The notes: generated by a model from the sequence alone, not told the origin. A DNA stretch of 64,000 nucleotides from Paracyclopina nana (GCA_019096065.1 JAGUCH010000009.1:2676001-2740000); one strand, 5' to 3'. Shown: positions 25,175 to 38,054, counted from the first letter of the stretch. Made by a program: numbers and translations.

Positions 25175-25439
25175 GCTACATACAGAATTTTCCTCAGTAG
25201 TATACTGTGCCAACAAAGAAGTAGCCAGATTGAGGCTGCTGTCGAGGTCGAAGACTCACGAGCTCGAGAAAAAGAGATGGATCCTTTGAAAAGAAATGTG
25301 AAAAATTACTGGGTAACCCAATAGCCAAAAGCTGCATTGGACCTAAATCCTCAGCACAGCCTCGCTTACCTTGAGGCCACCAAAAAAAGTACTTGTCATA
25401 CTTCTTCTTCGAATGCTATGCCATTACATATGACCATTT

Positions 25440-25668
25440 TATATGTGCTGCTCACCTAAGGTAGATTTTTACCATGATGATATTTTCATTTTGTCATCAG
25501 CTTAGACTTTTTGGCAAAAAATCCTTTTCAAATCATCAAGCTTTGTGAAGCGTCGAAATTGTCATCTTTCAACTTTACTTTCAGTTAGCAAAACTGAAAT
25601 CAATCAAAATATGAAAATGTTTCCTCACGTCGAGATTTGGCTGGACATTGTACATGAACACCGCATTG
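25440..25668 (+). repeat. Family A element, copy 5
   Basis: Ends ATATGTGCTGCTCACCTA and TACATGAACACCGCAT. Contains TCAGTTAGCAAAACTGAAAT and TTTCCTCACGTCGAGATTTG, the two best conserved internal blocks. Confidence 0.65.
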
Positions 25669-26099
25669 ATGCGGTGGGAGTAGTAAAAAGGCAAGATTGA
25701 TCATTCATGCAAATCAACCCTAGGTTTTCTTCATTTTAACCGCATGTGATAACATGAGCATCAAGTCTTATGGGAGGCAGCGTAATAACCGTTGACCTGA
25801 AAAGTCTAGTCATAATTTTTAATGAAGGATGAGATCCCTTAGGATATAAGTTTCAAATAATAGTAGTCGAAGAGAAATTCTTTGTTGTGCCAAATTCTGG
25901 CCAAAGGGGGCGTGGCAGGAGTGGCACAAAAGACACTCTGAAGGAAGAAAGGAACCTTTGGCATTGCTTCAAGTGTCAAGCTAGTTTTGTGAAGCTTTTC
26001 TTCACAGGACGCCCAACAAAGTTTCTATTTCCTGAGCTCTTCCATTATAGGTGTGTTCATCTACAAACTCAAGGCAAATCTTGATACTTGGAAACTCAG

Positions 26100-28285
26100 G
26101 TTAATTTCGATTTAGTAAACCAAAAGGAAAGTTGAAAGAGGCTGATTGATTCTAATCACAAATTTAATCTACTAGAAATTGAATTTTTGCTATTCTGAAA
26201 AAAAAACCAACTTTTACTGTTTACTGTTATGTTTCATTTTTCCATGCCAAGAATTATATAACTACAGAAGACATATGGAGATTTGTGCAATAGCATATAG
26301 TACTTATATAAATGTATTGAGGCAGGTGTATTCAACTTTTGTATTATTCAGCCTGTACTATCTGCAAAGGAAGAAACTTTGCATAAAACATGAATACAGT
26401 TCATGGATCATCAACCAGAAGCACATACAAAGTAAAGTGATGAGTTTAATGCAGACCAAGAAGCCATCAACTAAAAATACAGAAAGTGTTGAAATGGCGA
26501 GAAGAGGAGCCAGAGAAGAGCTGGTGGTGCTCACTACCACCACCACTACCACCAAAGAAGGCTCCGGGAGCTTTCTCTTCTGACATTCGAGCTGAACTTG
26601 GCGGGCATAATGGGAAAACGAGATGGAAGAGAAACCTACTACTACTATAGTACAAGGTACAGAAGCAGCAGCAGTGGATGGCAGAAGACCTCGAGAGGCT
26701 ATTTTTAGACGTTTAAACCCTCTCCCAGTTAGACGACTACTTTCTACTACTTCTATGGCTCGTATATATTTAGCAGCAGCCACGAGCTTACTATGGATGA
26801 TAATAAATAGGAGGCCCTATTACGAGGTTTTTCTGACAGCTTTATGCCATTATAGCACTAGCTACTACTGCTGCAGTAGCTACAACAACACACCTAGCTA
26901 GCCGCACCTCACACACATTTTTACATGTATCTTAAAATTTCAACGCCGGGATTTGTATTCATTATTGGTAGTTTTTTATTAGTATGTTGTAGATATCACA
27001 ATTGAATTGCTATACAATAATAGAAGTATGTCATAGTTGTTGTAGTTTTCCTATTATGTTTTTTCTTCTTTGGTGATTTTTTGAGAATAGAAGGAGTAAG
27101 GATATATAGATGTAGCTTAATTTTATGCTCTGCCGAATTAGTGGAGAATTACACTTTTCCTATAGAATTGTTAGGTAGCTTACAGAACAATCATTGTGGT
27201 ACATAATCAAAATCATATACACAAAATATTATGATGAATACACACACAGTAAAACAGCTTTTTTCCAGTAGCACTGTGAGAAGTACTTATTTGAGTCTTT
27301 TCATTTAAAAAAGAATTCCTCAATTGGGTATGTTTGGAATGCAAAACGAGTGCCACTGGCTGGCTCTGGTTAAATGCAGACGAAGGAAATTAGAATTGAT
27401 TCCGAAAATAGGCAGGGTTTTATTATTATTTTTGTGGTTTTTCTCTCTCTCTCTCGCTCAAAAAATAGGGTACTTTTTCTGCACTATTAGAAGCCTGCTG
27501 ATTGAAAGCTTTTGCAGACTGATGGTGTTGTCAATTTGCCCCATTATATTCCAAGATGGTCTTCTTCTGCTGCTGTGGCCTTTCCACAGATTTTTTACCC
27601 ATTTTTCTTTGCGAACAAGAAAAATAAGCTTTTTTCGAACAAGAAGAACTCGAAGAAAAGAAATCCATTTGTAACCATATTGGTTCTACTCTCAGCGCAG
27701 TTTATAGGGCGTTTCAGAAAATAACTAAATCACTTTTTTACTTACTATCGTGCCCTTGTGTCGACGCTAGATTAATTTTGTTTCGGCCAAAAACTCATTT
27801 TCAAATCAACGAATGAAAAATTTAATTGTAAAGTAGGCTTTGAATTTTTTTTTCATTTCCCAAAGCACTTATCGATATGATTTTGTTTCCACCTGAAAAT
27901 ATTTAAAATGTAGCCATAATAATTATGCGAGCTCAAAATGGTGGGCTTCTTTTCTCTCATTCTTCTGGTTCAGCTCATTTTCCTGGTTTAAAAAAACTTA
28001 CTAAAGCTCCTTGGAAGAAATAAATCTCCCAAGGGACTGTTCATTTTCCAATAGCTTTCGCTTTCGTGGGGGGCTTATTTGCATTCAGTAAGCAGTCGAA
28101 AATGGCAATAGTTGTAGGACGACAATCACAACGACGGAATTGCTGTCACATATTACACATTTTTTCTCTTACATGACGAGAGGGGATCAAGTGGGCGGGG
28201 AACACACGATGGGAGTGGCAGTGCCTTTCGTTCATCATGTACATAGTACATGTGTCAAATCATGGGCAAAAAAGTGTGGCATTTT
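26100..28285. other. Non-coding DNA
   Basis: No supported exon. Short open frames near 26470-26780 on both strands come from ACC/GGT runs. TCTCTCTCTCTCTC occurs near 27441. Confidence 0.4.
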
Positions 28286-28506
28286 TGCAACGTTCATCTA
28301 ACTACGAGAATCAATGAAAATCTTCATTGAAGGGAATTCTTAACGTTTTTGTCTAATTAGTTTTTGAAAATGATTACAAACTTGAGGGTTGGCAATCTGG
28401 ATCAATATTCTCGCTAGCTGATTTGCAAATGATTTTCAGCCAAAAAAGTGTACATTACGACAAAACTGAAATTGTCGTTAAACTATACTAAATGAACGTC
28501 ACATAG
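28286..28506 (-). repeat. Family A element, copy 6
   Basis: Clean inverted ends GCAACGTTCATCTA and AAATGAACGTCACATAG. Contains TTACGACAAAACTGAAATTG near the right end. Confidence 0.7.
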
Positions 28507-28770
28507 AAGAGCAAAATGAACACTTTTGGTATAGGGTGGTAAAAAAGCAGGCACAAAAAGTAAAACCCTTATTTCTTGACGAAAGAAAAACCCACTGTGT
28601 TGTAGTATGTCGTAGTTGAAGTATCTTACGTATCCATACACTATATGTAGTAATATTGCGTCTCGTAGTATCAAAAGAGGTATAAAAAGCTGGCGATTCT
28701 TCTGCTATGGATCTGGCTTCAACAACAACTACTTGACAGTTGATATCGTTGTGGGCGCACTTATGAGATA

Positions 28771-28960
28771 CCTGGAAAGCATAGTGGTATGAACACAGGC
28801 CACAAAGGCTGTCGCCATGAACAAGGTGAGCGACGAAGGCCACGGGAACAAGGTCGAGCCTCGGCCCAAGAGAAGCGTGATAGCGTTCGCTCCACCGGTG
28901 TAACGGGCACGTTCGTTATACAGCCGTTTCCATATGAGGGGAGCAAGTTTGTACCGCACC
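28771..28960. other. GC-rich island with coding character on both strands, possible exon
   Basis: On plus, an acceptor at 28798 opens a 35-codon frame to TAA 28903 with strongly G/C-ending codons. On minus, an acceptor (CTTGTTTTAG) at 28961 and a donor CAG|GTATCT at about 28770 bound a 190-base open segment. If spliced, the minus reading could follow the actinoporin-like exon in phase. Neither product is recognised. Confidence 0.3.
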
Positions 28961-29595
28961 TAAAACAAGATAAGCACCAATTATCACTAGGCCCTATTGT
29001 CCATAAAAAGTCATATTTTGTCAAAAAAAGCAGCAAGTTTCCATTGAGGTTTTTGCATATCTTTGCGCAAGGATATTTTGCCAAAATATCGCCCTTAATG
29101 AGCAGCTGAACAAAGCCCAATTATTTTATTATTGCGTCTTTTTACACTGGATAAAGATTTCTTCTGAAGCACCACTTGTGATGTGTCGTCGTGCATTGTT
29201 GTTCCACATATGAAGAACAAAGAGAGCTTTCTGTATACATATTCTATAGTGCTAGAGTTGATTTGAGTGAGTGCTTATCAAGAAGTCGTGATCTTCTTAA
29301 AGCACATTTTCTGCTGCTTCTGTGCTATTTATTCCTGTGGAATCGAATCGTACAGTATGAACAGGCTGATTGCGAATTCATGCTAACCGCTCTTGTATCG
29401 AAAAATGCCATGAAATTGACAGTAGCGGATGTATTACAATAGCAGTATAACTAAGCGAAATATTACTAGTATTTTTAAAATTAAGTGACTAACCTGTATT
29501 CAAATGCACTTAGGAATTACTTAATACTTTTTTGTAATAATGCCATTTACATGCTTGAATCAGTCTGTATTGTCATCTGTATCTATTTGTATCGA

Positions 29596-29601
29596 TTTAT
29601 T
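29596..29601 (-). terminator. Candidate poly(A) signal downstream of the actinoporin-like gene
   Basis: AATAAA on minus, about 290 bases past the stop at 29892. Position is plausible, nothing else supports it. Confidence 0.3.
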
Positions 29602-29892
29602 CTCTCTCGGAAAAGACTGCTTTCGTTCCTGCTATTAACCAATCTAATGTACCATTCGTTTTCATTTTGCTCTGCATTCAAAGCATGTTTTCTCTACCAG
29701 TATTGAGCTGTATATTCAACGTCAATGAGCCCAGATTTCTCCAAAAGTTGAGAAGCCATAGAAAGTAATTTGGCATAGTTTCGCAAATCCCTCGAGCAGC
29801 AAAGGCATAAAGCGCGCAGCACCAAGGTGTAAGAAACTTGAAAATAGTTTCGTAGTGTATTACACAATCATCTGGCTCACTTCGTGCCATTA

Positions 29893-32800
29893 GGCCATTA
29901 AGTCTTCAGCTAGGTAGCTATCGAAAAGTTGGCATACTGAATTATGCATGCCCATTTTTTGTCTGGTAATAACGTTATTAAGCTGTTGTACCTGTGGTAG
30001 GACTGAAATATTGAGCATAGGATGGTACGTGGAAGGCTCCATGGTGGCATGCACGACAATTGCACTGTTTTCGAACGTGATATTTTGGCCTCCGTGGCCT
30101 CTTTTGTAGGGTCCCTTTTCTGAATAGTACATTTGATTGAACCAGTACGAGCTACTGGTGAACCTGCCGCGGTTGAAGATCATGCCCACGGCGAAATACG
30201 AGTCGTGAATGTTGTAGTTGAACGGTACACTCCACATCACAATAAGTCGGGTGTCAAGGTGCTCGATTTGCCAGCTCACGGTCCCACATGTCCCCGTTGC
30301 AGTGCCAGACTGAAAAGGGAAAAAAACCAAGTTGATTTTATGTGATGTTCATCTACTTTGCCGACAGAACGCATGATTTGACGACATTTCATTTTTTTGT
30401 TGTAAGATACAATTTTTTGGCAGAACGCATCGAACAAATGGCAAAAGTAATTAATGAGCCTCGATGTGCATGGTTCAAATTTGTTTCCAGTTCACAAAAC
30501 TGAAATGAGGCCGGGAGGGAAAGCGTTTCCTTGCGTCAAGATTTTCCTTGACTTTGTAGATGAACTCAGCCCATCAGTATTACGAACGTAGCTCATCTTC
30601 TGCAGCTCCACCACGTGACATTTAATTTCCTACTTTATGCTTATCTCTTACGTAGGAGAAAGCGGATAAGAAAGCCTCACTAATTAAGCATTGTATTCCA
30701 GAGGTACTACACCACTTTTGACTTGCTATTCTGATTGAGTCGGGCCTTAAGACATCATGGGAGCCCAAGTGTTTCTCTGCATTTTGCCACTGCATTATCC
30801 TCCCTCAGATGTAATGCTGCTGCTCTAGCGAAAATTGGAGCCAGTCTTCTACGTGGCTGTAGTAGTCGCACTACAAAAGCCCCTTCGTGTGTGGGAAGAA
30901 ACATGATGGCCACAACACAATTCTCCTTCTATAGCTGGCCTACCTAGCAGCTTTATTTTTCCTCCTCCTATTTGCCACTAACCATGGCCTCAACCAGCCA
31001 TGGCCCTAATTTTGTTACACTCTGCCTTCATTTATCATAAAAGCCAGCTTTAAAATGGGTGCAATAATATGCAACGCTCATCTAGAAAGCAAGGGAAAAT
31101 CTTGACGCAAGCCAACGTTTTCTCTGTTCACTCATTTTCGGTATAGATACCGGAAAACAAAGTTGAGAGATAGCCATTGAGTTTCATTTATTATTTCAGT
31201 CATTTGACAGAGTTGTTTGGCCAAAAAATTGCATTTTACGTCAAAAAGTCTCGTTGAATCATCGTCAATGATGATGAAGTAAAATATGACAAGTAGATGA
31301 ACATCACATTATATATACTGGTGTGAAGAAAAAGCCTGTCTTCCTGGCAGCCAGAAATGAATAAAACATGATACAATGATAGTACTACTACGGTTTCTGG
31401 TCAGATTTTGAGGAAATCCATAGCTTCGAGACGAGGATTGGTGCACCGAAGTAAGTGCTTTTCTTTGAAAGCAGTACGACTAATGATTCTGAGGAGCTTG
31501 AGAATGATCCTCTATTTTCCTTCGAACGACTACTATGCCAAATGACTCGACTATATCATTGTGGGGTTTCTAATGATGCTCAGAGCAATGCTAAAAGAAT
31601 GCCTTTCTTTTAGAATTCATGACGACGACAAAAACACTGGTGGTGCACATAGAAGTGGGGAGCCCCATACCCTTTTCTTCTTCTTTTGTCAACCAAATAA
31701 TACCACTGTCTGCATACATGGCAGAACATAGTAGTGCTATAAAATGCTGAAAATGTTCCCCAGATTTTTAAGTGGGGCCCTTCAATTGATTTCTAATTAA
31801 AAGTGAAAGCCAGCGGCTTTCTCTTTTTTCTTCTTCCTCTGCCACAGCTGCTTTTGCCTCTGTGGTAAGTTTTGGTAGACTGTAGGCCTTCATCAAACCA
31901 GTGACCTCTGTGAAATTTTCCTCAACAACAAAAATAGAAACATCTGAAGAGGGGCTTTTTTCATGTTTAGTTATACTGTACCACCTGCGAGCAGATCTTG
32001 TTGAGTGTTTCTTGGCCTTACACGCATGATCTTAGTGGACTAAAACTCGTTTATCAATGTCACCCCATAAATGCTAGAGCTACATAAATAGGAGCTACAA
32101 ATTTCAGGATAAGGGTGCACAAAAAAGGAGAAGAAGATACAGGCGGATAGATGCAGCAAAACACCAGAAATGGCTTCATACTACAACTTGTATATATTGT
32201 ACTACTACTTCTTCTACCACTACAGCTAAGATGGAAACAAAAAGAAAGCACACCGTTATGCTGCTATAATGCTGCAGACCTTTACTGCTATATGCTACAA
32301 ATTCAAAAGGAACAAGGCCAGAAAGGAAGAGATTCTTGGCAGATTTTCCAGGCACACACACACACAGCCATGATGTGGTGACTGCTACTGCTGTTGTAGT
32401 CCCAGCCAAGTTGCCAGAAAATTATGAAGACTGACCAAAGAAGATGGCGGCAAATCACTACATCACCTATACATTAATATTAATGGATGTCATTCACTCT
32501 AAGTTTTATTGAAAAATCACTTTGACGATTTTGAAAAGTATTCGCTGTAAGATACAATTTCTCAAATCAACCATGAGCTTAATGAGACTCAATTTGCTTT
32601 CACTTTCCAAAACTAAAATGAGCTCGCATGCCAAAACGTAGTCTTCTGTCAAGATTTCTTCCAGGCAAGAACAGCAGATCATTGAAAGTGGATTTAGGAT
32701 ATAGACATAAATGTAATTGACTTATAAAGTTATTGCAAGATGGATAGGCCAAAGGTATTTGGCAGTCTTCTCATGTTTTTAAGGCCCAGGAACGAGGAAG

Positions 32801-35437
32801 CAGAAGAGGAGTGTTTGGCATTGACAGGAACGAGATCCAACTTTTTTACCCCTTTGGCCAAGTCACTCACAGCTAAGGCCTTCTTCTTCTTCTCCAGCAC
32901 TAGATCCGCCCTTTTTTGCCGCTGTTCACAAGAGAGTTGGATGGTGTGAAGACAAAAACTAGACAAACTTTTGTAATAGCATCTCTTCTCGCAGCAGCGG
33001 CAGCAAAGAATCTACTTTTAAACCGCGCCAATACATCACACTAAATTAGGCGGAACATTTAAACTTTGCAAAACTTTGCTGCTATTGCTGAAGCCAAACT
33101 CAGGATTCACTCAATTTTCAGACTGGAATAGCAGAATGCTTTCAAAGCACTGAAAGAGTGAGAAAAAGGCAATTCTGGAAGTAGTTCTACTCTACTACTT
33201 CTGTGGCGAAAAAGTTTCACTTTACTCTACTAGCTGCACTACTGAGCCTGGTTTTGGGGAATGTTTATGTACCAGGAAGCCAAATATGTGGCACTGAATT
33301 GTTCATATTTCGGTAAGCAGAAGATGGCAAGCAAAAAAAGAGTAGAAGGATAAAAGTAGGCTAACAACTTGATGTTCAGTCATTTTTAAAATTAGAAGTT
33401 ATGCATTTTTCCATTTAGCGAATCAGATTTGGGAGATAAGAATTTCAGGAGTTTTTTTCAGGTTTTTTTTAAATGAATTGATAAAATTCGGCTTTCAAAA
33501 ATAAGTTCAGCTAAAGAACGAACTCACATGCTCAAGTTTAGAGGCAATGGTAACTCTCATCCTTTTTTCACGAGAGTTTTCCGCTTTCCAGAAAAATTGT
33601 GGAATAATGACGCAATATTTTCATTATTTTGATTTTTGACCCACGTTTTCATCAGCACAGCGCGCACTCGCAGTGAGTCAGTGACACGCACGAAATCAGC
33701 TGCTGCGCAGTGTTTGCAGTACAGCGTGTCATATTCAGATTCAGCACATCGGGCATTGTGGCATTTTCTCCATTTCGTAAACATAAAATAGGATTTCTCA
33801 CAATAACTCTGCCATGCAGCTAATAGCCAGTGTTGCCAACGGTGGTCGGAAACGACCAATGTGGTCGTTTTTGAGTTAATTTAGTCGGAAAAAATTTTGG
33901 TGGTCGGTGGTCGCAAAAGTGGTCGTTTTCGAAAGTGCCAAAAATACGGAAAAATAGCTTACTTTTGCCATTTTTTCAAAAAAAAACCCGGAAATTTTTA
34001 GATCTGCATTGATGAATTTGATGTAGGCCATGAACTCAAATCCAAAAATTAGCAAAAATAATTGAAAAAAGCATAAACACACAAATTCTTTTTTTTACGT
34101 TAGGGAACAGCCAGTTTGTGGAACTAAGCTCCGCCCATAAAGTAGCTTTTTGAAAAAAGTCATTTTTATGCAAATATGTTTGTTTTCTTGTTTTGGATCA
34201 CTATTCAGGCCTCCAAACACAAAACAGAAAGCAAAAAAGCCAATTTTGGGCCAAAAAATGCACCTTTTTTGCTGTTTTTTGGCTACTGGTCGCAAAATTG
34301 GTCGTTTTTGGATTCATCGAAAAATTGTGGTCGCAAAAGTGGTCGTTTTTGCGAAAAAAAGTGGTCGGAAGCCAAAAAATCCGTTGGCAACACTGCTAAT
34401 AGCTATCGTCGCGAGCGAGTTGCGACGCGCTGTTTTGGCGAGTTAATTTAAATTGTGAGAGGCATCAGCGCTAAAAAAATGGCATCAATCGAGTGAAAGC
34501 CAAATCAAGAATTTTGCAGGGAGAGAGATACTGGAAGGTAGGACTCAGTTTCTTCATCACTTTTGGTACGTAAAAAGAGCGCGAAATTCAAACTCCAGAC
34601 TGAAGAGTGAGAAAACACGCCTGAAAGTGCTACCAGCCTTTTTTATCAACTTTTTCATGGTAATTGATACATTTTGGCTATTTCCAAGATGATCTGCTAT
34701 TTCATTAATACGATTTGGGTTTGGTACTGATTCTGTTAGCAGTTGGCAGGCTCAGAATGGTTGAGAATGTGGCAGACTTCAAAGTTAAACTAATTTTGGT
34801 TACGTTACGTTAATAATGTAAAAAGTCCGTAGAAACTGACTGGAATTTTCATATTTTGCGTGATCATGGCCTGAGGCTGTATGAAGCTGTATTTAATGCT
34901 TGAGCCAATTATCAATTTGATAAGCAAGCATGAATTGCTTGCTAGCAAAATTGGATTTTCTGTTCTTAAAGCGATCGGCCAATTTCGGCCCTAAAGTGCA
35001 AAAAAGTCAAAAAAGAAACTTAATAACATTAACAAATTAGGCGTTATATTTGATAAAAAATGCGCCCTATATGAAAATAATTATGAAGCAGGTGAACAGG
35101 GCCTCGGGCGATGGATAGAGGTAGTTTAAAAGGGGCCTTTTCAGGAAGTGCCCTTTTTGAGAGTAAGGCAGCCGAGAATGTCAACTTCAATCGTACCTGC
35201 TTGTGTCCAACCATGACTTCTCTGGTTGCTGGTTCCACGTTTGGCGCTGGAAACTTTTCGTGAATGTATCCGCAGTGGTTGTGTGCCAGAGCATCTTTGA
35301 GTGCCCAGGCTGTCCAATTTTCGATATTCAGAATGCAACGAACACTGAGCTCTCGATGCTCTTCGCTATTTCGCAATTCATACAAAGAAGTCCCATTTAA
35401 ACTCTCGCCATTGTCCACCACAGTTCGGTTGGCTAAC
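29893..35437 (-). CDS. Actinoporin-like (pore-forming domain) protein, core exons
   Basis: Two exons carry most of an actinoporin-type domain, a beta-sandwich that in cnidarian members binds sphingomyelin membranes and forms pores; animal homologues outside cnidarians are often non-toxic or of unknown role. Exon 35437-35197 enters in phase 2 and leaves in phase 0 (donor GTACGA); it has an N-terminal strand-like stretch RCILNIENWTAWALKD and a proline-rich segment. Exon 30309 onward (acceptor TTCCCTTTTCAG, phase 0) has SGTATGT, WSVPFNYN, QMYYSEKGPYKRG and LNISVLPQ, in the order and spacing of the family's lipid-facing half. It stops at 29892, or is spliced again at 29992 (GTACAA). The intron of about 4.9 kb holds family A copies and an hAT element. 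Alternatives within the aerolysin-unrelated fungal-lectin fold are less likely. Upstream exons are tentative and listed separately. Confidence 0.75.
30338..30572 (+). repeat. Family A element, copy 7
   Basis: Best preserved left end, TTATGTGATGTTCATCTAC, with right end GTAGATGAACTCAGCC. Holds CCAGTTCACAAAACTGAAAT and TTCCTTGCGTCAAGATTTTC. It starts 28 bases from the acceptor of the actinoporin-like exon. Confidence 0.8.
31067..31312 (-). repeat. Family A element, copy 8
   Basis: Ends ATGCAACGCTCATCTAG and GTAGATGAACATCACATTA. Contains AATCTTGACGCAAGCC. The core palindrome is decayed. Confidence 0.75.
32483..32690 (+). repeat. Family A element, copy 9 (diverged)
   Basis: Start ATGGATGTCATTCACTC, then GTAAGATACAATTT, TTAATGAGACTCAATTTGCT, TTTCCAAAACTAAAATGAGC and CTGTCAAGATTTCTTCC in the family order. 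The right end is not preserved. Confidence 0.5.
33828..34395. mobile_element. Non-autonomous hAT-type element with 8-bp target duplication
   Basis: Perfect 15-bp inverted ends CAGTGTTGCCAACGG (33828-33842) and its complement (34381-34395), flanked by an exact 8-bp direct repeat CTAATAGC (33820-33827 and 34396-34403). That combination is diagnostic of the hAT superfamily. The 568-bp interior has no coding frame of a transposase. It carries repeated GTGGTCGCAAAAGTGGTCGT words near both ends, which look like transposase-binding repeats. It sits inside the large intron of the actinoporin-like gene. Confidence 0.95.
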
Positions 35438-35664
35438 CTGAAAGTTACAAAAATGCTAATGTGAGAAGAATGCTTTTTTGTCATCATCACCAGAGGGACG
35501 TTTTTTGCCTTGACAGCCATGAAATGTTGACAGCAACCTTGCGCATATTATGCACATCAAAAAGAGCCTAATTGAATTCAAGAGCTTTTTTGCATATATT
35601 ATGCTGGTGGCTCGTAGAGGGAAGCCAGATTAAAAATCACCTACTTTAATTTCCACAAGGCATT

Positions 35665-35890
35665 TTGATGTGCATCTCACCTATTTTTTTCGTTCTTTTA
35701 TTGTGAGAAGATGCTAGATAGTACATTTTTTCTTGGGTCAGCTAATATAAATCAACATAATTGAGGCTCGATTGACATCTTTTCGTTTTGTTTTCAGACT
35801 CCAAAACTGAAATTGGCCTTTTAATGTTGATGTTTCATTCCGAATTTTTTTTTCAAGTAGATGAGCATCTCCTCTGCGTAAGTTCCTCCT
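35665..35890 (+). repeat. Family A element, copy 10
   Basis: Ends TTTTGATGTGCATCTCACC and AGTAGATGAGCATCTCC. Inside are GAGGCTCGATTGACATCTTT and GTTTTCAGACTCCAAAACTG. Confidence 0.65.
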
Positions 35891-36663
35891 CATGAGAAAA
35901 GTACTATATATAGAACCTAATATAAAAAGCTAGTCTGCTTTTGCCATGCATGGCAAGAACTAATTCCAACTTGCTCCTATATGGTATGTGAGTGTAGTGG
36001 TACTACAGGGTAAAAGCTGGCTTTTTAATCTTGACAAAAAGTTGGCACCACTGAGTCCCACGTGGAATTTGTGGAGTCAAAGGTCAAACCTTTTTTCATA
36101 AGGAAGCAACGATTCAAATGTAAAAATGCGACCTACTTCTACGGCCAATTTTAACAATGAGCTTTCCAATAATGTAAACTGCAAATCCATCACAAAGCCT
36201 TTGAGCACTCGATCGAAGAGGAGAAAAAAGGGAATTGTCTGACCCAAACTTCGACAGAAGGAGGAGAGAAAATTAGAAAGCTACCAACAAACGGCAAATA
36301 ATCCATTAAAGGGAACAATTCCGCTTTTATGTATTGCACTGGCCCAAAGTTGCCACGGGGAAGGAAAGCTTTTCTTGGTTCTATCCAAGGTCTAGGTGTA
36401 TGTAATTACTACTTTTTTGCATCAGTGCAATGCAATTATTTGCGTGGTGGTGGTGAAACGATGCCTAAATTTGGTTTTCGTGGTGGCCTTGAGGAGAAAG
36501 CCAAAATTAGCATAACATCTGTAGATCAGTGGCTGTGCCAGTGTGGTACAGTATAGCGAGCTTCATTACCCACCAAAAGAATGACTCATTTCTCACTTGC
36601 ATCTGAAAGGAGCAGCAGTGTATTATTGGCAAGATGTATTGCTTTGTTGCAAATACGTGCTAC

Positions 36664-36872
36664 TTATGAGAGACGTTCATCTATTGCAATATTGACGTGA
36701 GCCAACTTAGCACTTTTGGAGCTAATTTCTGCTCTTGAAATTGCCAACAAAGATGACAGATTGCAAAAGAGTCTCACTGCAAAGTTTTCTAATTTGATCC
36801 CAACTCTTGGTCAAAAAATGTGCATTAAGCAAAAACATGGTCAAATTATTGAGGTAGATGAACACAGCATGT
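36664..36872 (-). repeat. Family A element, copy 11 (core lost)
   Basis: Ends TTATGAGAGACGTTCATCTA and GTAGATGAACACAGC are clear. The inner palindrome is reduced to TTCTGCTCTTGAAATT. GATGACAGATTG and GAGTCTCACTG match the reversed consensus. Confidence 0.55.
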
Positions 36873-37124
36873 TGTATTTCTCGCCAAGCTGCCATAGCAA
36901 ATTGTATCCACTGTATGGAAGTATTTGCAATACACACCCAAGGTCAACTTGCTAAAGGTCGGCCGAGCGGATAAGAAATTACCTAGTGAACTACTAACAC
37001 GACCAAGAACATTGGATCATTAGGGCGTTATGCTATTATGCCGACATGCACGAGCTCACACGAAAATTATTTACAGCCTAACTTTATGCCTTGGCTGTAT
37101 TCGATGAAAGAACAAAAAATTAGG

Positions 37125-37382
37125 TAGCAACATCTATCTCACTGCCTGAACACCATACTTATATTGTTTTTATGTTTGTAAATCTACTTTCAAAGCTACT
37201 ATTTGCATTGAATCACAATTTTTTCAATGTGTCAAAATGCTTTCAAATCAGCGAGTTTGTGAATGAGACTCTGTTGTATTCTTTCAACTTTGTTGTCAGT
37301 TTTGAAAACTGAAATTAGAAGCAAAAGTGTAATGCTGTACTATTTATACATTTCCCCGTCTGTTGTAGATGAACATAGCAAA
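37125..37382 (+). repeat. Family A element, copy 12
   Basis: Right end GTAGATGAACATAGC is clear and the left end TAGCAACATCTATCTCAC is weak. Contains TTGTCAGTTTTGAAAACTGA, a near-perfect core palindrome. Confidence 0.55.
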
Positions 37383-37853
37383 AGGGTCTTTTTTAGGGCA
37401 AGGAAGGTAAGTGTATATATGGTCAATCGTGGCCCTTTTTTTGCTGCCATCATGAAATACAGCTGCTGCTGAGCTGGGTAATGCATTATTCGCATGGTCA
37501 TGTGAGCCTAATCAATCTCCCATAGCTTCTTCTCAAGTTGTAAGTATTTATAGCAGTACATATTGTACTGGTGCTTTGACCACTGTATTCTGGTTGACCT
37601 TACCATGTACTACGTGAAATTGCATATTTCTCAGGATTACTAATCAATAGAAGTGGGCCGATGAGGTAAACAAGCGTAACAAACATGCATCGGATTGATC
37701 TTTACATACCGCGTTGGTGGCTTTCTTACACACTCACTTGAGCACCAATAATTTTTGTTATAGCTCCCACTGAGCGTGCATGACGATATATGGCTAACAT
37801 GCAGCTGCTGAAATATGTATTCGACCAGAAAACCCAACACAACTATGGTAGCA

Positions 37854-38054
37854 TTACATGGTGTTCATCTAAAACCTTGTCATATTGATTTGGCAGGTTC
37901 TATCAGTAATTGAGACTGAAAGCAAAATTAGAAAGTATCATTTTCAAGTTGTTCGATTTGAATACAAAACTCTGCCAAAAATGTATGTATCTTACATCCA
38001 ACTGTGAAACATTGTATTTTTTTCAAAAAGAGCTCAGGTGACCACCACATAGCA
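37854..38054 (-). repeat. Family A element, copy 13
   Basis: Ends TTACATGGTGTTCATCTA and CAGGTGACCACCACAT. Includes AATGTATGTATCTTACATCC, a variant of the family's ATCTTACGACAAA block. Confidence 0.5.

Noticed and set aside
25223..25310. Short plus-strand segment with charged codons (IEAAVEVEDSRAREKE)
   Set aside because: The acceptor lacks a pyrimidine tract and no compatible exon was found on either side.
26358..26783. Minus open frame of 141 codons with a valine run
   Set aside because: The run is the complement of an ACC microsatellite, and the plus strand is equally open.
31402..31449. Plus-strand 48-base mini-exon bounded by CAG and GTAAGT
   Set aside because: Too short to judge, and no in-phase partner was found nearby.
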